Made by a program: the position numbers and the translations under genes. A stretch of 64,000 bases of DNA from Lepidurus packardi. Taxonomy: Eukaryota > Arthropoda > Branchiopoda > Notostraca > Triopsidae. The DNA is taken from the NCBI GenBank assembly GCA_023053545.1, contig JAKZAN010000007.1, positions 10,230,001 to 10,294,000 of the forward strand, in the 5' to 3' direction. The notes beneath the pieces are model-generated. The model was not told the DNA's origin and ran no database searches. It saw only the letters and a program-made list of their open reading frames with translations. Of the stretch, positions 54,494 to 64,000 are shown piece after piece (the stretch's first letter is position 1; every line of letters begins with the position of its first letter).

Positions 54494-56507
54494 ATGGAAA
54501 AAGCATTAATAAGACAAGATTCAGTTGTTACAACTTCCTTAGCTATTCCAGAAACCACCGAGGCTCTAGCCAGTGTTCTAGCGAAAGATTTATACCCCGA
54601 TTTCATCAATCAGATCGAAGATCGTCTCCTCTTCTGCGACCACGTCGCGTTCGGTTTTCTGGTGTACGAAAGCTGCCACATTTATGCTGCCAATGTTATT
54701 CCTGCCATTAGCTATTACGAGAAGCTTGAGAAGAAGCGAATCGAAGCGGCAAGTAGAGGACAAGCGATGGCAAAGGATAACTCCTGGAAGAGACGAATCA
54801 TTCTGCCTTGGTCCAAAACCATCGCTGATAAACACGTTCTAAATGCTCAAGTCATCGAAGCCCTATGTCTTTTGGAACATTTCGCCCTCCTAAGCGAACT
54901 CGGCATCATGCCTGAAACCTATCCCACGTTCACCTCCAGTACCCACACGTCTTTGCCACCGAAACGCAAATTCCTGTTCAAGATCATCGACGGTTTAAGC
55001 ATGCAAGAAGGGCAGCAGGTGACCAAAGGCGTCCAACGTCTTTATTACCATCATCTCGCGAATGTTGGCAAAGCCAAATCGTGTATGGCGAACGATTTGT
55101 CGTTTTGCAGGTTTCTAGAAGTGCCTATGAGCGTTTGGCTGGATTCGGGGATCTTGGAGCCGGATTACGAGCTACTGGTCGATAGTTTGGCGGATATTGG
55201 GAAAAGCGAGTTGGCCACTTTCCTGCCTCGTGTGCCGGCCATTGAATCGGCGAGTTTGGCGTCGACAGTAGTTATGACCTCAGATGTTGGCAGCAATCAA
55301 TGCCGACCCGATCAGCTCTCGGTGATTGTACCCAAATTCGATATGAGCAAGCCGGGACGCTGTATTATTGTCAACCAGGAGACTTTTAACTACGTATCTG
55401 AAGATTATTACCCCCCAGAAGTAAAAAAAGGGCTAAAAAAATTACAATTAAATTACAAAATTACAAACATTTTTTCTCAAGTTTTTAGTCGTTTTTTTAG
55501 GTTATGGTGGAGCTCCTGGAGGATCGCTTAGGAACCCATTACGATAGCGAACTGTTAGAACGCACTTTTGCTTCCTTAAATTGCATAGTGACGGTTAAAG
55601 AGAACTTGACGAGCCGAGAAATAAGAGAATTCTTCCAGGATTTATCCAGGGATTCTTTCAAGGATTCTTCAATCTTAGTTGTGTGTATTCTGTCCCATGG
55701 AAAAGAAGGTAAAGTCGATATTCCTAACTAGATATTCTTAGTTACAGTTATATTCTATTTTGGGTTGTCGTAGTTTACTAATCGCGTTAATTTCTGTATT
55801 ATAGGTCACGTGTTTGGTACCGATCGTATCCCAGTGAGCTTAAGAGAGCTGAAGAGCAATTTTACTGCCACTCGATGTCCCAGTTTGGCGGAAAAACCTA
55901 AGTTGTTCTTCATGCAGGCTTGCCAAGGGGAAATAAGTCAAAGTAATACGCGAAGACATGATTCATTTGTTAGTTTTAGACAGGAATTATTGGAGTTTTC
56001 ATGGGTTTTTTCTGTAGTTGGGCTGACAGAAAGCCATATACGAACTGATGGGCCTGGAATGAGCTCATTGATTCCCGATTTCTCCAATTTTTACGAGGCG
56101 TGGTCAACTGTAAGGGGATTTGTGTCGTATAGAAGCACTTCTAGTGGTAAAGAGAAGACTTTTTACTTATGGGGGAAGATATTGACTTATGGGGGAATCT
56201 TTTGGTGGACACAGGATCTTGGTTTGTGCGAACGCTTTGCCACTATTTGCTGAATCACGGGCATAAGCTGGATATTAAAACCATTATGACCCTCGTGACG
56301 GATAACGTTGCAGAAGCTAATGCTGGGCTCCATAAGCAAGTACCGCAAGTGTGCGATGATTGCCTAAGAAAATCGGTCAGATTCAACCGAAACGAGGAAG
56401 TTTTCTTAGAAACGATTCTTTGGAAATTAGCCAATAGCCTGTGCGACTCGTACATTAAGGAAGAGGTGCAGTCGACCTTGCGAAATGTACTGCCACTTGG
56501 CTTATAA
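54494..56507 (+). CDS. Caspase-8/Dredd-like initiator caspase (4 exons, 589 residues)
   Basis: Exons 54494-55420, 55501-55708, 55805-56146 and 56215-56507 join with short GT-AG introns (80, 96, 68 bases) to exactly 589 codons plus stop. The last join restores the frame as YRSTSSG-SWFVRTLC. The C-terminal half is a cysteine protease of the caspase fold: R318 in DRLGTHYD, H375 in ILSHG, C418 in QACQGE, and R488 in GFVSYR, which together form the catalytic dyad and Asp-binding pocket. QACQG rather than QACRG and the overall pattern resemble caspase-8/-10 and insect Dredd. The N-terminal ~300 residues include a stretch (about 160-255, FLFKIIDGLS ... DLSFCRFLEV ... ELATFLP) that looks like a death-effector-type helical bundle; this part is uncertain. 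A candidate self-cleavage site in the linker is IRTD-G. It probably acts in cytosolic apoptosis or immune signalling. ATG 54494 is the first in-frame start after a stop. Confidence 0.88.
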
Positions 56508-58320
56508 AGCCTTAAAAATCAATGTTATTGCTTGTTTTGTTGTTTTTTTTCTGACATTTTAGAGGGTGCCTGTTATGGAAAGTTATTAAATAACCCAAGT
56601 GCCTTTTACCTATCAAACAATTATACATATAACGGAACTTATGAGTCGCATTCTATCGAGTTTGTATCCTTTAGATTGCTGGGGATCTTAACCATCTTTT
56701 ACAGCAACACAATTGGAATTTGGAATTTTTGGTTGAGGCTTTCAACCCGTTTTAAGTTAACACAATCATAATCAATAACTCGATAATCGAGAATACTTCT
56801 AATTGATAATAAACAACCCAAGTGTCTTTTACCTGAATACCTTTCACCAGTCAAACAAACTTATTATGGGTCGCATTAAATAAAATTACCTTGGCCTTTA
56901 GATTGCTGTGAACCTTAACCACCTTTTACAGTTAAATAATTGTAATTTCTAGGCCAGGATTTAAAACCGTTTTCATTTAACCCAGGTATAAACAAAAAAA
57001 CATTCATTGAGAACACTTAATTTGCTTATAAACAACTTAACCGTCTTTTACGGCTAGATAATTATAATTTTTGGATTCGGCTTTCAACTATATTAACGTA
57101 ACTCAATTACAAGAAATAAACACATTAACTGAAAAACACTTAATCCGCTGATAAACGAATTTAAAAACTAATTTTTATTGGTTTCATTCCATGTTGCATA
57201 GCATGACTCGGCAAGTTCTTTCCATCTCCTTCTATTCGTTGTTGTCTCACTACGAGGTATGTATTGCATCATAAATTCATTGTTAGCTTCAAACCCGGAC
57301 GCCATAACAAGCTACCGACAAATGCGCAATCCAACAGGATCCTAACAATACGAAATGAACCACATTAAGCTGATTAATTGCTTGACAAAACCGTTTTACT
57401 TCCCCCTCTTTTATTCTTTTACTTCTCAATCGCCCCTAGCTCTATTATTTCCTACCCTAAGGCTTTATCCAAGCTGTTAAAAAAATTTTTAAAAGAGAGC
57501 GGGGAAAGGCGTTAAGCGTTTCTGGTGGCCAGACGTTAAACTACAGGAAAAAACACCGATCATTTAGAATTGTAACAAGGCTGCTCAAGTGCTAAAATTC
57601 TACGCGTTTAATTAAGCTTCACCTCACCTACATCTTGTTTTTTTACGCTTTAAAATCTGTCAGACTTGACCTGCTCTGGTTAACTAGTTTCGCCGGTCTC
57701 GCAAGTGCAATTTGTGCCACGTCAGATTTCTTGGACCTTAAATAATATTTTCCGCCTCGCTGATAAACAAGGTAAAGTCATTAAAATTTCTCTTACTGTG
57801 ACTCATTCCTTAAGAGTGACACGTCTCTACTTGCCTTACTTTTGTATGTTACGTTACCTTACTGTAGTGTGTAGTATATTTGCCCGACTTACAATAATAT
57901 ATGGTACATATGCTATGCTACACACCCATGATACATCCGCTGCCGTTGGATAAGAAACATAATGACTGCCAGCTGTTAGGACATCCTATATTGCTTTCGT
58001 AAAGTTCTTAAACTTCCCCCAGAGTTATTTTTCACGCTACATCACTTTCATTCTCTAAAGAGTATAAACTGAGTTGACAACTGGCAGCTAGTAACAAACC
58101 TGAACCTGAAAGCCTAAAGAGTCTTTTCTGGTGTTATTTAAACCTATTCAGTCTGTGTGGAGTGGAGTTTTTAAGCTAAAATTAAACCAGCGTTGAATTA
58201 GACTGAAACTGCATTGATTTAATCGAAATTGTTTAAGAATTATTGGAGGATTTGGGACAAATTGGCAAAGTTGAAGATCCAAGTTTTCAAGTCTCACCAA
58301 GTTCCAACAGTTCCATTAGG
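56508..58320. other. Intergenic region between caspase and ORMDL
   Basis: AT-rich, no supported gene. It contains diverged tandem copies at 56690-57160 and the ORMDL 5' UTR/promoter. The open frame at 57705-57953 has no recognisable domain. Confidence 0.55.
56690..57160. repeat. Diverged tandem repeat downstream of the caspase gene
   Basis: Three blocks share CTTAACC(A/G)(T/C)CTTTTAC, then AATT-rich sequence, GGCTTTCAAC or GGATTTAAAAC, and GAACACTTAAT/GAAAAACACTTAAT ends (about 56690, 56915 and 57045). Identity is moderate. Confidence 0.55.
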
Positions 58321-60213
58321 ATGATTGTCGGTGGACATGGAGACGTAAATCCCAACAGTTCCTGGCTGAACAGCAAGGGAATGTGGTTGACTTATGGTTT
58401 AGGAGTTTTGCTACTCCATTTGATCCTTCTCTGCATTCCAATGTTCAGCGTAGCCATGGCTTGGACTCTAACGAATTTATTGCACAGTGCTGTAAGTCTT
58501 TCCATTGGTCTTTCTTAATTTTCTAAATTTTCTAAAAAAAAAAATCGCTTTAAATGAGCTTCAAATTGTAATTTAAGGAAAGTAATAACCGTTTTCTTAT
58601 ATTATTTCCACAGTTGATGCTGCTACTGCTACATACACTTAAAGGAGCACCATGGGAACCTTTAGATCAAGGAAAAGCTAGATTGCTCACTCATTGGGAG
58701 CAAATTGACTACGGAGAGCAATTTACAGCAACAAGGAAGTTCCTAACAGTAGTTCCCGTTGTCTTGTAAGTTTTAAATTCGTCAAATTAGCCATTTCTTT
58801 CATATTCTAGTGAATCTGGATTCACTCTCAAGATTCATTTCCCTTAAAATAATTAGACCAGCGTAGGCTTTCTATTGCTGGTATTGCTGGTATCCTATAT
58901 TCATGTCGCATAAATGTACAAGTCACACGACTAGAGATTGTTCAAGGGTAATACTTTCGCATTACCCTTTAACGTAGGACAGAAGAAAGGGGGTGGAGGG
59001 GGGATAGGGGACAAAGGGGTGGAGGGGGGAGACAGCAGGGTGCGTTAGCTCTGCTTTTTATAACGCCCTTACTGTTGCTCAGAAGATTGACAGCTTAATT
59101 TCCTTGAATTTTCTTCGAAATTTCTAAGAAATTCACTTTTGATCTATTTTTTATTTATTTTATTTTTATTTTTTATTATTTTTATTCTTCGAAATTTTAT
59201 TTTATTCTTCGAAATTTTCTTCGAAATTTCTAAAAAATTCACGTTTGATCTATTTTTTATTTATTTTATTTTTATTTTTTATTATTTTTATTCTTCGAAA
59301 TTTTCTTCGAAATTTCTAAAAAATTCACGTTTGATCTATTTTTTATTTATTTTATTTTTATTTTTTATTATTTTTATTCTTCGAAATTTTATTTTATTCT
59401 TCGAAATTTTCTTTGAAATTTCTAAAAAATTCACGTTTGATCTATTTTTTATTTATTTTATTTTTATTTTTTATTATTTTTATTCTTCGAAATTTTATTT
59501 TATTCTTCGAAATTTTCTTCGAAATTTCTAAAAAATTCACGTTTGATCTATTTTTTATTTATTTTATTTTTATTTTTTATTATTTTTATTCTTCGAAATT
59601 TTCTTCGAAATTTCTAAGAAATTCACGTTTGATCTATTTTTTATTTATTTTATTTTTATTTTTTATTATTTTTATTCTTCGAAATTTTATTTTATTCTTC
59701 GAAATTTTCTTCGAAATTTCTAAGAAATTCACTTTTGATCTATTTTTGATTTATTTTATTTTTATTTTTTATTATTTTTATTCTTCGAAATTTTATTTTA
59801 TTCTTCGAAATTTTCTTCGAACTTTCTAAGAAATTCACGTTTGATCTATTTTTTATTTATTTTATTTTTATTTTTTATTATTTTTATTCTTCGAAATTTC
59901 TAAGAAATTCACGTTTGATCTACTTTTTTATTTATTTTATTTGTATTTTTGTATTATTTGTATTCTTTCATATTCTAGTGAATCTGTATTTACTCGGAAG
60001 ATTATTTTCCTTTGAATTTTCTTGGAAGAAATTCTGTTTACTTATAAGATTATTAATTATCATGGTTCTTATTGTAGGTTTATGCTGGCGAGTTTCTATA
60101 CGAAATACGATACGACGCATTTTATAATCAATTTAATTGCGTTGGTGGTCGTACTCTTGCCGAAACTGCCCCAGTTTCACCGGGTGCGAATCTTTGGTAT
60201 CAACAAGTATTAG
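58321..60213 (+). CDS. ORMDL: ORMDL family protein, regulator of sphingolipid synthesis (3 exons, 152 residues)
   Basis: Exons 58321-58491, 58614-58765 and 60078-60213 join to 152 codons plus stop, against 153 residues in human ORMDL proteins. The conserved marks are all present: [20 protein letters not shown] near the N-terminus, [29 protein letters not shown], then [21 protein letters not shown] and the invariant C-terminus [10 protein letters not shown]. Four hydrophobic segments fit the ER membrane topology of the family. Known role of the family: it binds serine palmitoyltransferase in the ER and restrains sphingolipid synthesis in response to ceramide. The start is ATG 58321, matching the family N-terminus; the longer frame upstream opens with TTG only. 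Intron 2 is lengthened by an AT-rich tandem repeat. AATAAA at 60379 serves this gene, which converges with the chitinase gene. Confidence 0.95.
59100..59935. repeat. AT-rich tandem repeat in ORMDL intron 2 (about 9 units)
   Basis: Units contain TTCTTCGAAATTTCTAA, then AAATTCACGTTTGATCTATT, then a long T-rich tract. The period alternates between about 87 and 106 bases because a ~19-base segment (ATTTTATTTTATTCTTCGAA) is present or absent. The open frames of Phe/Ile/Leu-rich 'protein' here are artefacts of the repeat. Confidence 0.93.
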
Positions 60214-60378
60214 GCGTGCGGAAATCAGGAAGAGCTGATTTCATTCGAGTTGGTTCGAATTGTACGAAAATGTAAAGGAAAGTGTAATTGAAGGCAAGAG
60301 TCATAATAATTAATGAAGGTCTAAGAAGTTTTAAAACCTTAGGCCCAAAGGGACACGCAAAATGGACACAAAAATCCT

Positions 60379-60428
60379 AATAAAACGTCAAATTTTGCTC
60401 TCAATGTAAAAACAAAAAACGTTTTATT
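60379..60428. promoter_or_regulatory. Convergent polyadenylation signals arranged as an inverted repeat
   Basis: AATAAAACGT at 60379-60388 (plus strand, ORMDL) and ACGTTTTATT at 60419-60428 (minus-strand AATAAAACGT, chitinase) are exact reverse complements 30 bases apart. Each is placed correctly as the poly(A) signal of one of the two converging genes. Confidence 0.65.
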
Positions 60429-60776
60429 GAAAACAAGTTACAAAATAAATGTTAAATAGTAACCACGGCATAACTCCCTTTCTAGGATTAACCTGTTAAC
60501 TTTACCCAAAGGAGAAACATAACACAATGTTGGATGGTTGGGGGAACAGAAAGTTGTTTTTTAAAACAGCCTAAATAATTTTTTTTTTAAATTTATTTAG
60601 AAAATCCCGTCACCTAACCCATTCTTGTGGAGAGATTGTTGGCACGAAGCACAAGCGTTCCCCATCTCACACAAAATTAGTATTTTTTTTCGTTGAACTA
60701 TGGTGTGGCTTTTGAGCACTTTGTTTTACCGTGTGCACTGTTTTGACTGCAGTTATTTTGAAAAGAAAGTGAGTTT

Positions 60777-63700
60777 TTACACTCGACATTGCGGATCCGG
60801 ACCGGGATAGTTTCTTAGGACTCGGTTAATAGTACGTAACAGTGGATATGGCTCGCAATTGCAGCGGTTGGTGAAGTCGTCCAGATCGAGTGCCCAAATC
60901 ATAGCACCGCCGATTCCTGTTGTAAATGAGATTCAATATCGAAATTGATTAAGATTAATATCGATTGAGATTAAATATCGAAATTGATTATTAAATATCA
61001 ATTGAGATTAAATATCGATATTGATTATATCGATTGAGACTAAATATCGAAATTGATTAAGATTAAATATCGATTGAGATTAAATATCGAAATTGACCAG
61101 ATTAAGTCGAAGTTGTTGGAACAATTGAAAAGTGTTAAGTAATGATATCCCAATGACTCGCTCTAATTGATTCAAAACGAATTTAAGGAAGATTAAAGAC
61201 CAAATTTAGTGACTTAGGTGATGATTTAGATTCATTTAATGATTTAGATGATTCAGGTGGATGTTATTCCAAATGATTCACGTGGTGATTTAAGCGATCT
61301 ATTTTAATGAGTGATTCAAGTGTTAGTTTTAATTGTTGGAACAGTTGAAAAGCAATTGAAAGAAAGGAATGAGTATTTAAGTACTAATATCCTGTTCATT
61401 CGACCGAATTGATTCAGAAAGATATTAAGGAGGATTAGTGAACAATTGAGTGAAACTAATTTAGTGAACAAGATGATCCACGCGATGATTAACACGAATT
61501 TCATGATTTTGATTTAGACAACTAAGTTAATCATTCTAAATGATTCACATGATGATCTAAACGATATATTTTAATGACTGATTAATCACGAGACTGAGAT
61601 TTAAGTGATTCAAAAATGATTTAAACAACTTGCGTGATGATTTTAGGGAATTGACGCATTACTGAACGACAAGTTTAGTTCAAAAAATGATAAATGAAAA
61701 CCAATCGTTAACTAATCACCGGTTTAAATCAAAGGATTCACTAATTTTTAAATGCAATATTAAGGATTAAATTAATTTAGGCTTGCCATTCGAAATATTG
61801 ACTCTAATGATGCATTAAAATCATTAACCCAATGATTTCCTATACAATTCAAACATTCCGAGTGATTTCTTAAAGGAATTTTCCTAATTTTCCTAAAATC
61901 ATCTTAGGAAGAAAATAGTTCTTTGATAGTAGTTGAAACTAAATTTACCTAAATCTCGGACGAGTTGGGATTTCCTCCGAATCATGTTGGAATCATCGAA
62001 TCCCACCCATTGGTTGCCCTTATAGGCGTACGGTCCCATAGCGCCCTCTTCGTCTTGTACAACCGTCCAATCCTTGTTTTTAATATTGTCGCAGATCTAA
62101 TTTTTTTTTTAATGTTCAAGATCCATTAGCTTATAGAAAAAATATTGCCAGGATAAACAGTTCTTTTTCTTCAAATAAAAAATGAAACGGACCTCGTGGT
62201 AAGCCATGAATCCTGCTTGACGCGTGAACTGGCCTATTTCGCCTGGTAAATTGGCTGGGGCGTTGAGTCCATGTTGAGCCGGGTTGTTCAGTGTGAAGGA
62301 TTGGCCATACGTGGGCATTCCCATGATTAGCTTCTTCTTATCAGCTCCTTGGCGCTCCCAGTAGCTCACCGTGTAATTCTACAAACAAGAAACCCAACGA
62401 CGTAACGTGCATGAGCAATCATCTCAAGCTGAAGACGATCCGCGGTCTGGGCGAACCGAATCCGACTCAAAGTATACTAAAACTTGTAAAGACAGGTTAA
62501 CGTTCGAAACAATAGCTTGAAGAATGCCGGAAGTCCAGGAGGCATCGTAGCTTAAGGCTAGAGCATAAGATTCAGGCCCAGCAAGAGATTTATGGGACAC
62601 GAGCGGCTGATTAGGTTCACAAAGCGGTGGGAGGTCGCCTTTTATGGATGATTTACTGCTGATTGTCCAACTTACCGTGTTGAAGTACGCGCTGTCGGCT
62701 TCGCTGTGGAAGTACAGCGGCGCAACGTGAAAGGTACGCTTGTCCCAGTGCCCGTAATAATCGTAAGTCATTATGGAAATGAAGTCCAGGTATTTGGTTA
62801 ACTCAGGCACATCATAACCTAATGTAAATGGAAAACATGTAGGTAATGGAAAAAAACGGATTGATTAGGGAGATAAATTAGTTGAGAGTTTGTAAATACC
62901 TTCATCGATGACTGTCTTGGAAGGAGATACCGCGGCGGTTAAAAGGTAACCTTTGGGTTCAAATGCCTCTTTGAGTTCTTTGGTCCAAGCCACGAAGGCT
63001 TGTTTGTCGGACGCTGGGCCTTGATCGCAGTTGACCTGAGGAACAGATTCCACGATAAGTTCCTTTAGCAATTAGTGGGGGGACAAGGAAGGGGTCGTAG
63101 GTTACCTGCCAGCATTTGGGGTACTCCCAATCGAGATCCAGGCCGTCGAAACCGTATTTCTCAATGTAATCCACAGCGTGACGGACGAAGTTAGCTCGGG
63201 CGGCAGGGTTATTGACCAGGCGACTGTACTTGTCGCCTTCAGAGTCATTCCAGCCGCCTAAGCCGAGGATTACCTTGATACCCTTCTTGCGGTACGCGGC
63301 TACTTTGCCGTAACCGTCCAAATCAATGTCGGCCCATGGATCGTGGCTTCTCATGACCAGGTTGGTGGGATGGAGCGTCGCGAACCCGTAGACGATGTGG
63401 GTACAAAGGTCCGCGTCGATGTTCTCTGGGAAGTACTTGGCACCGTCAGGCCTGGTACATAGAAAAGAAAGGTCGCAAACCTATTCGTGGGTAACTAGCA
63501 GTCACAAGGTACCTGTATCGTGCCCAGTTAGTGAAATAGCACACTACTTTGTAGTCGCTATCTGCTGCGGGTGGTTTCATAGTCGGTTGGCTGGTTTGGA
63601 CGGTACTGGTACTGGTCACTGGTTTTGTAGTGGTTTGAGGGGCAACAGTTGGTTGGGTAGTCGTTTGAACGGCAGTAGTACTGGCATCCGTGACTGCAAG

Positions 63701-64000
63701 CGTAGAAGTACAGCCACTCGCGTTGGGCCAGTCGCAGCGATCCTGAAGGTACCAGCTTTAGGTAGTTCTAAGTATTAGGCGGTAAGTACCTTGTTCCAGT
63801 GTAGCCCGGACGGACAGCTCAGCGAATTCCATCTTCCATACAAGCACTGGTAGTACTTGCCACACTCAGTCGGGTGAGGCTTGTATTGGCCGGTGGTACA
63901 ACCCGAGGAAGCTTCGGTGACGCCAGTTGGGGTAGTGGTAGAGATCGGACTAGGTGTGAACTTATTGGGCTCTGAGAAGGTGCAAACCGTTAACTAAATC
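60777..64000 (-). CDS. Cht10: Group II (Cht10-like) chitinase, C-terminal CBM14 and GH18 domains (5' end beyond window)
   Basis: Minus-strand exons, 5' to 3': 63971-63790, 63742-63513, 63451-63106, 63035-62900, 62818-62676, 62378-62193, 62096-61949 and 60916-60777, stop at 60779-60777. All joins keep frame. The first visible exons encode a CBM14 chitin-binding module (TTGQYKPHPTECGKYYQC, LSCPSGLHWN, DRCDWP) and a Ser/Thr-rich linker, then a complete GH18 domain from VVCYFTNWARYR. Catalytic motifs are intact: KVILGLGGWN, FDGLDLDWEYP with the proton-donor Glu, MTYDYYGHWD, GMPTYGQSF and MIWALDLDDF. The sequence closely follows the final GH18 domain of insect Cht10-type group II chitinases, including CWQVNC and the terminal PLLRTINRVLRNYPGPDPQC. 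These secreted multi-domain enzymes hydrolyse cuticle chitin at moulting. Earlier domains must lie to the right of the window. Confidence 0.93.
60925..61105. repeat. Short ATCGA/TTAAATATCG repeats in the last chitinase intron
   Basis: Variants of GATTAAATATCGAAATTGAT and ATCGATTGAGATTAAATATC recur about six times next to the splice acceptor of the last exon. The rest of the intron (to 61948) is unique AT-rich DNA with many GATTTA-like words. Confidence 0.75.

Noticed and set aside
59139..59829. Two Phe/Ile-rich ORFs of 130 and 138 codons that look like membrane proteins
   Set aside because: They lie in a T-rich tandem repeat within ORMDL intron 2 and repeat the same peptide with the array; no start context or domain.

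Overview
The window looks like nuclear DNA from an arthropod. It carries a Tyr/Ala/Pro-rich cuticle protein, the end of a group II (Cht10-type) chitinase, a duplicated Drak-type kinase, an ORMDL protein, and a short interstitial (TTAGG)n-like run. Genes have GT-AG introns and AATAAA signals. I cannot place the order or species. Gene models were joined by hand from splice sites and reading-frame continuity; each full multi-exon model sums to a whole number of codons.

Layout. 1-266: tail of a probable LDL-receptor/EGF-type protein. 841-1509: small cuticle-type secreted protein with a TATA box and initiator. 4001-26136: Drak-like kinase 1, with an 18.2 kb first intron full of diverged satellite arrays. 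29174-39318: a second Drak-like kinase in tandem, with identical lengths for the five internal kinase exons, an altered DFG motif (DLE) and an 847-residue-scale tail. 39319-42794: intergenic, with a TAACC-bearing inverted/direct repeat element. 42795-49409: five tandem single-exon METTL24-like (FkbM-fold) methyltransferase copies, three intact and two broken. 50303-53854: a single-exon protein combining THAP, BTB/POZ and about 13 C2H2 fingers. 54494-56507: a caspase-8/Dredd-like protease in four exons. 58321-60213: ORMDL in three exons, converging tail to tail with the chitinase (minus strand, 60777 to beyond 64000).

The genes do not form one pathway. The main themes are local duplication (kinases, methyltransferases) and minisatellite/satellite growth in introns. 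The most unusual items are: (1) a ~180 bp satellite superfamily in Drak intron 1 whose subfamilies have diverged except for a ~17 bp core (GACAGTAAKGTAGRGGA) and a second box about 65 bp away; (2) the second Drak copy with degenerate DFG/APE motifs, a repeated SKSRE-L tail motif and a conserved C-terminal CTGS-AR-EKF motif shared by both kinases; (3) the THAP-BTB-zinc-finger architecture; (4) birth-and-death evolution of intronless METTL24-like genes.
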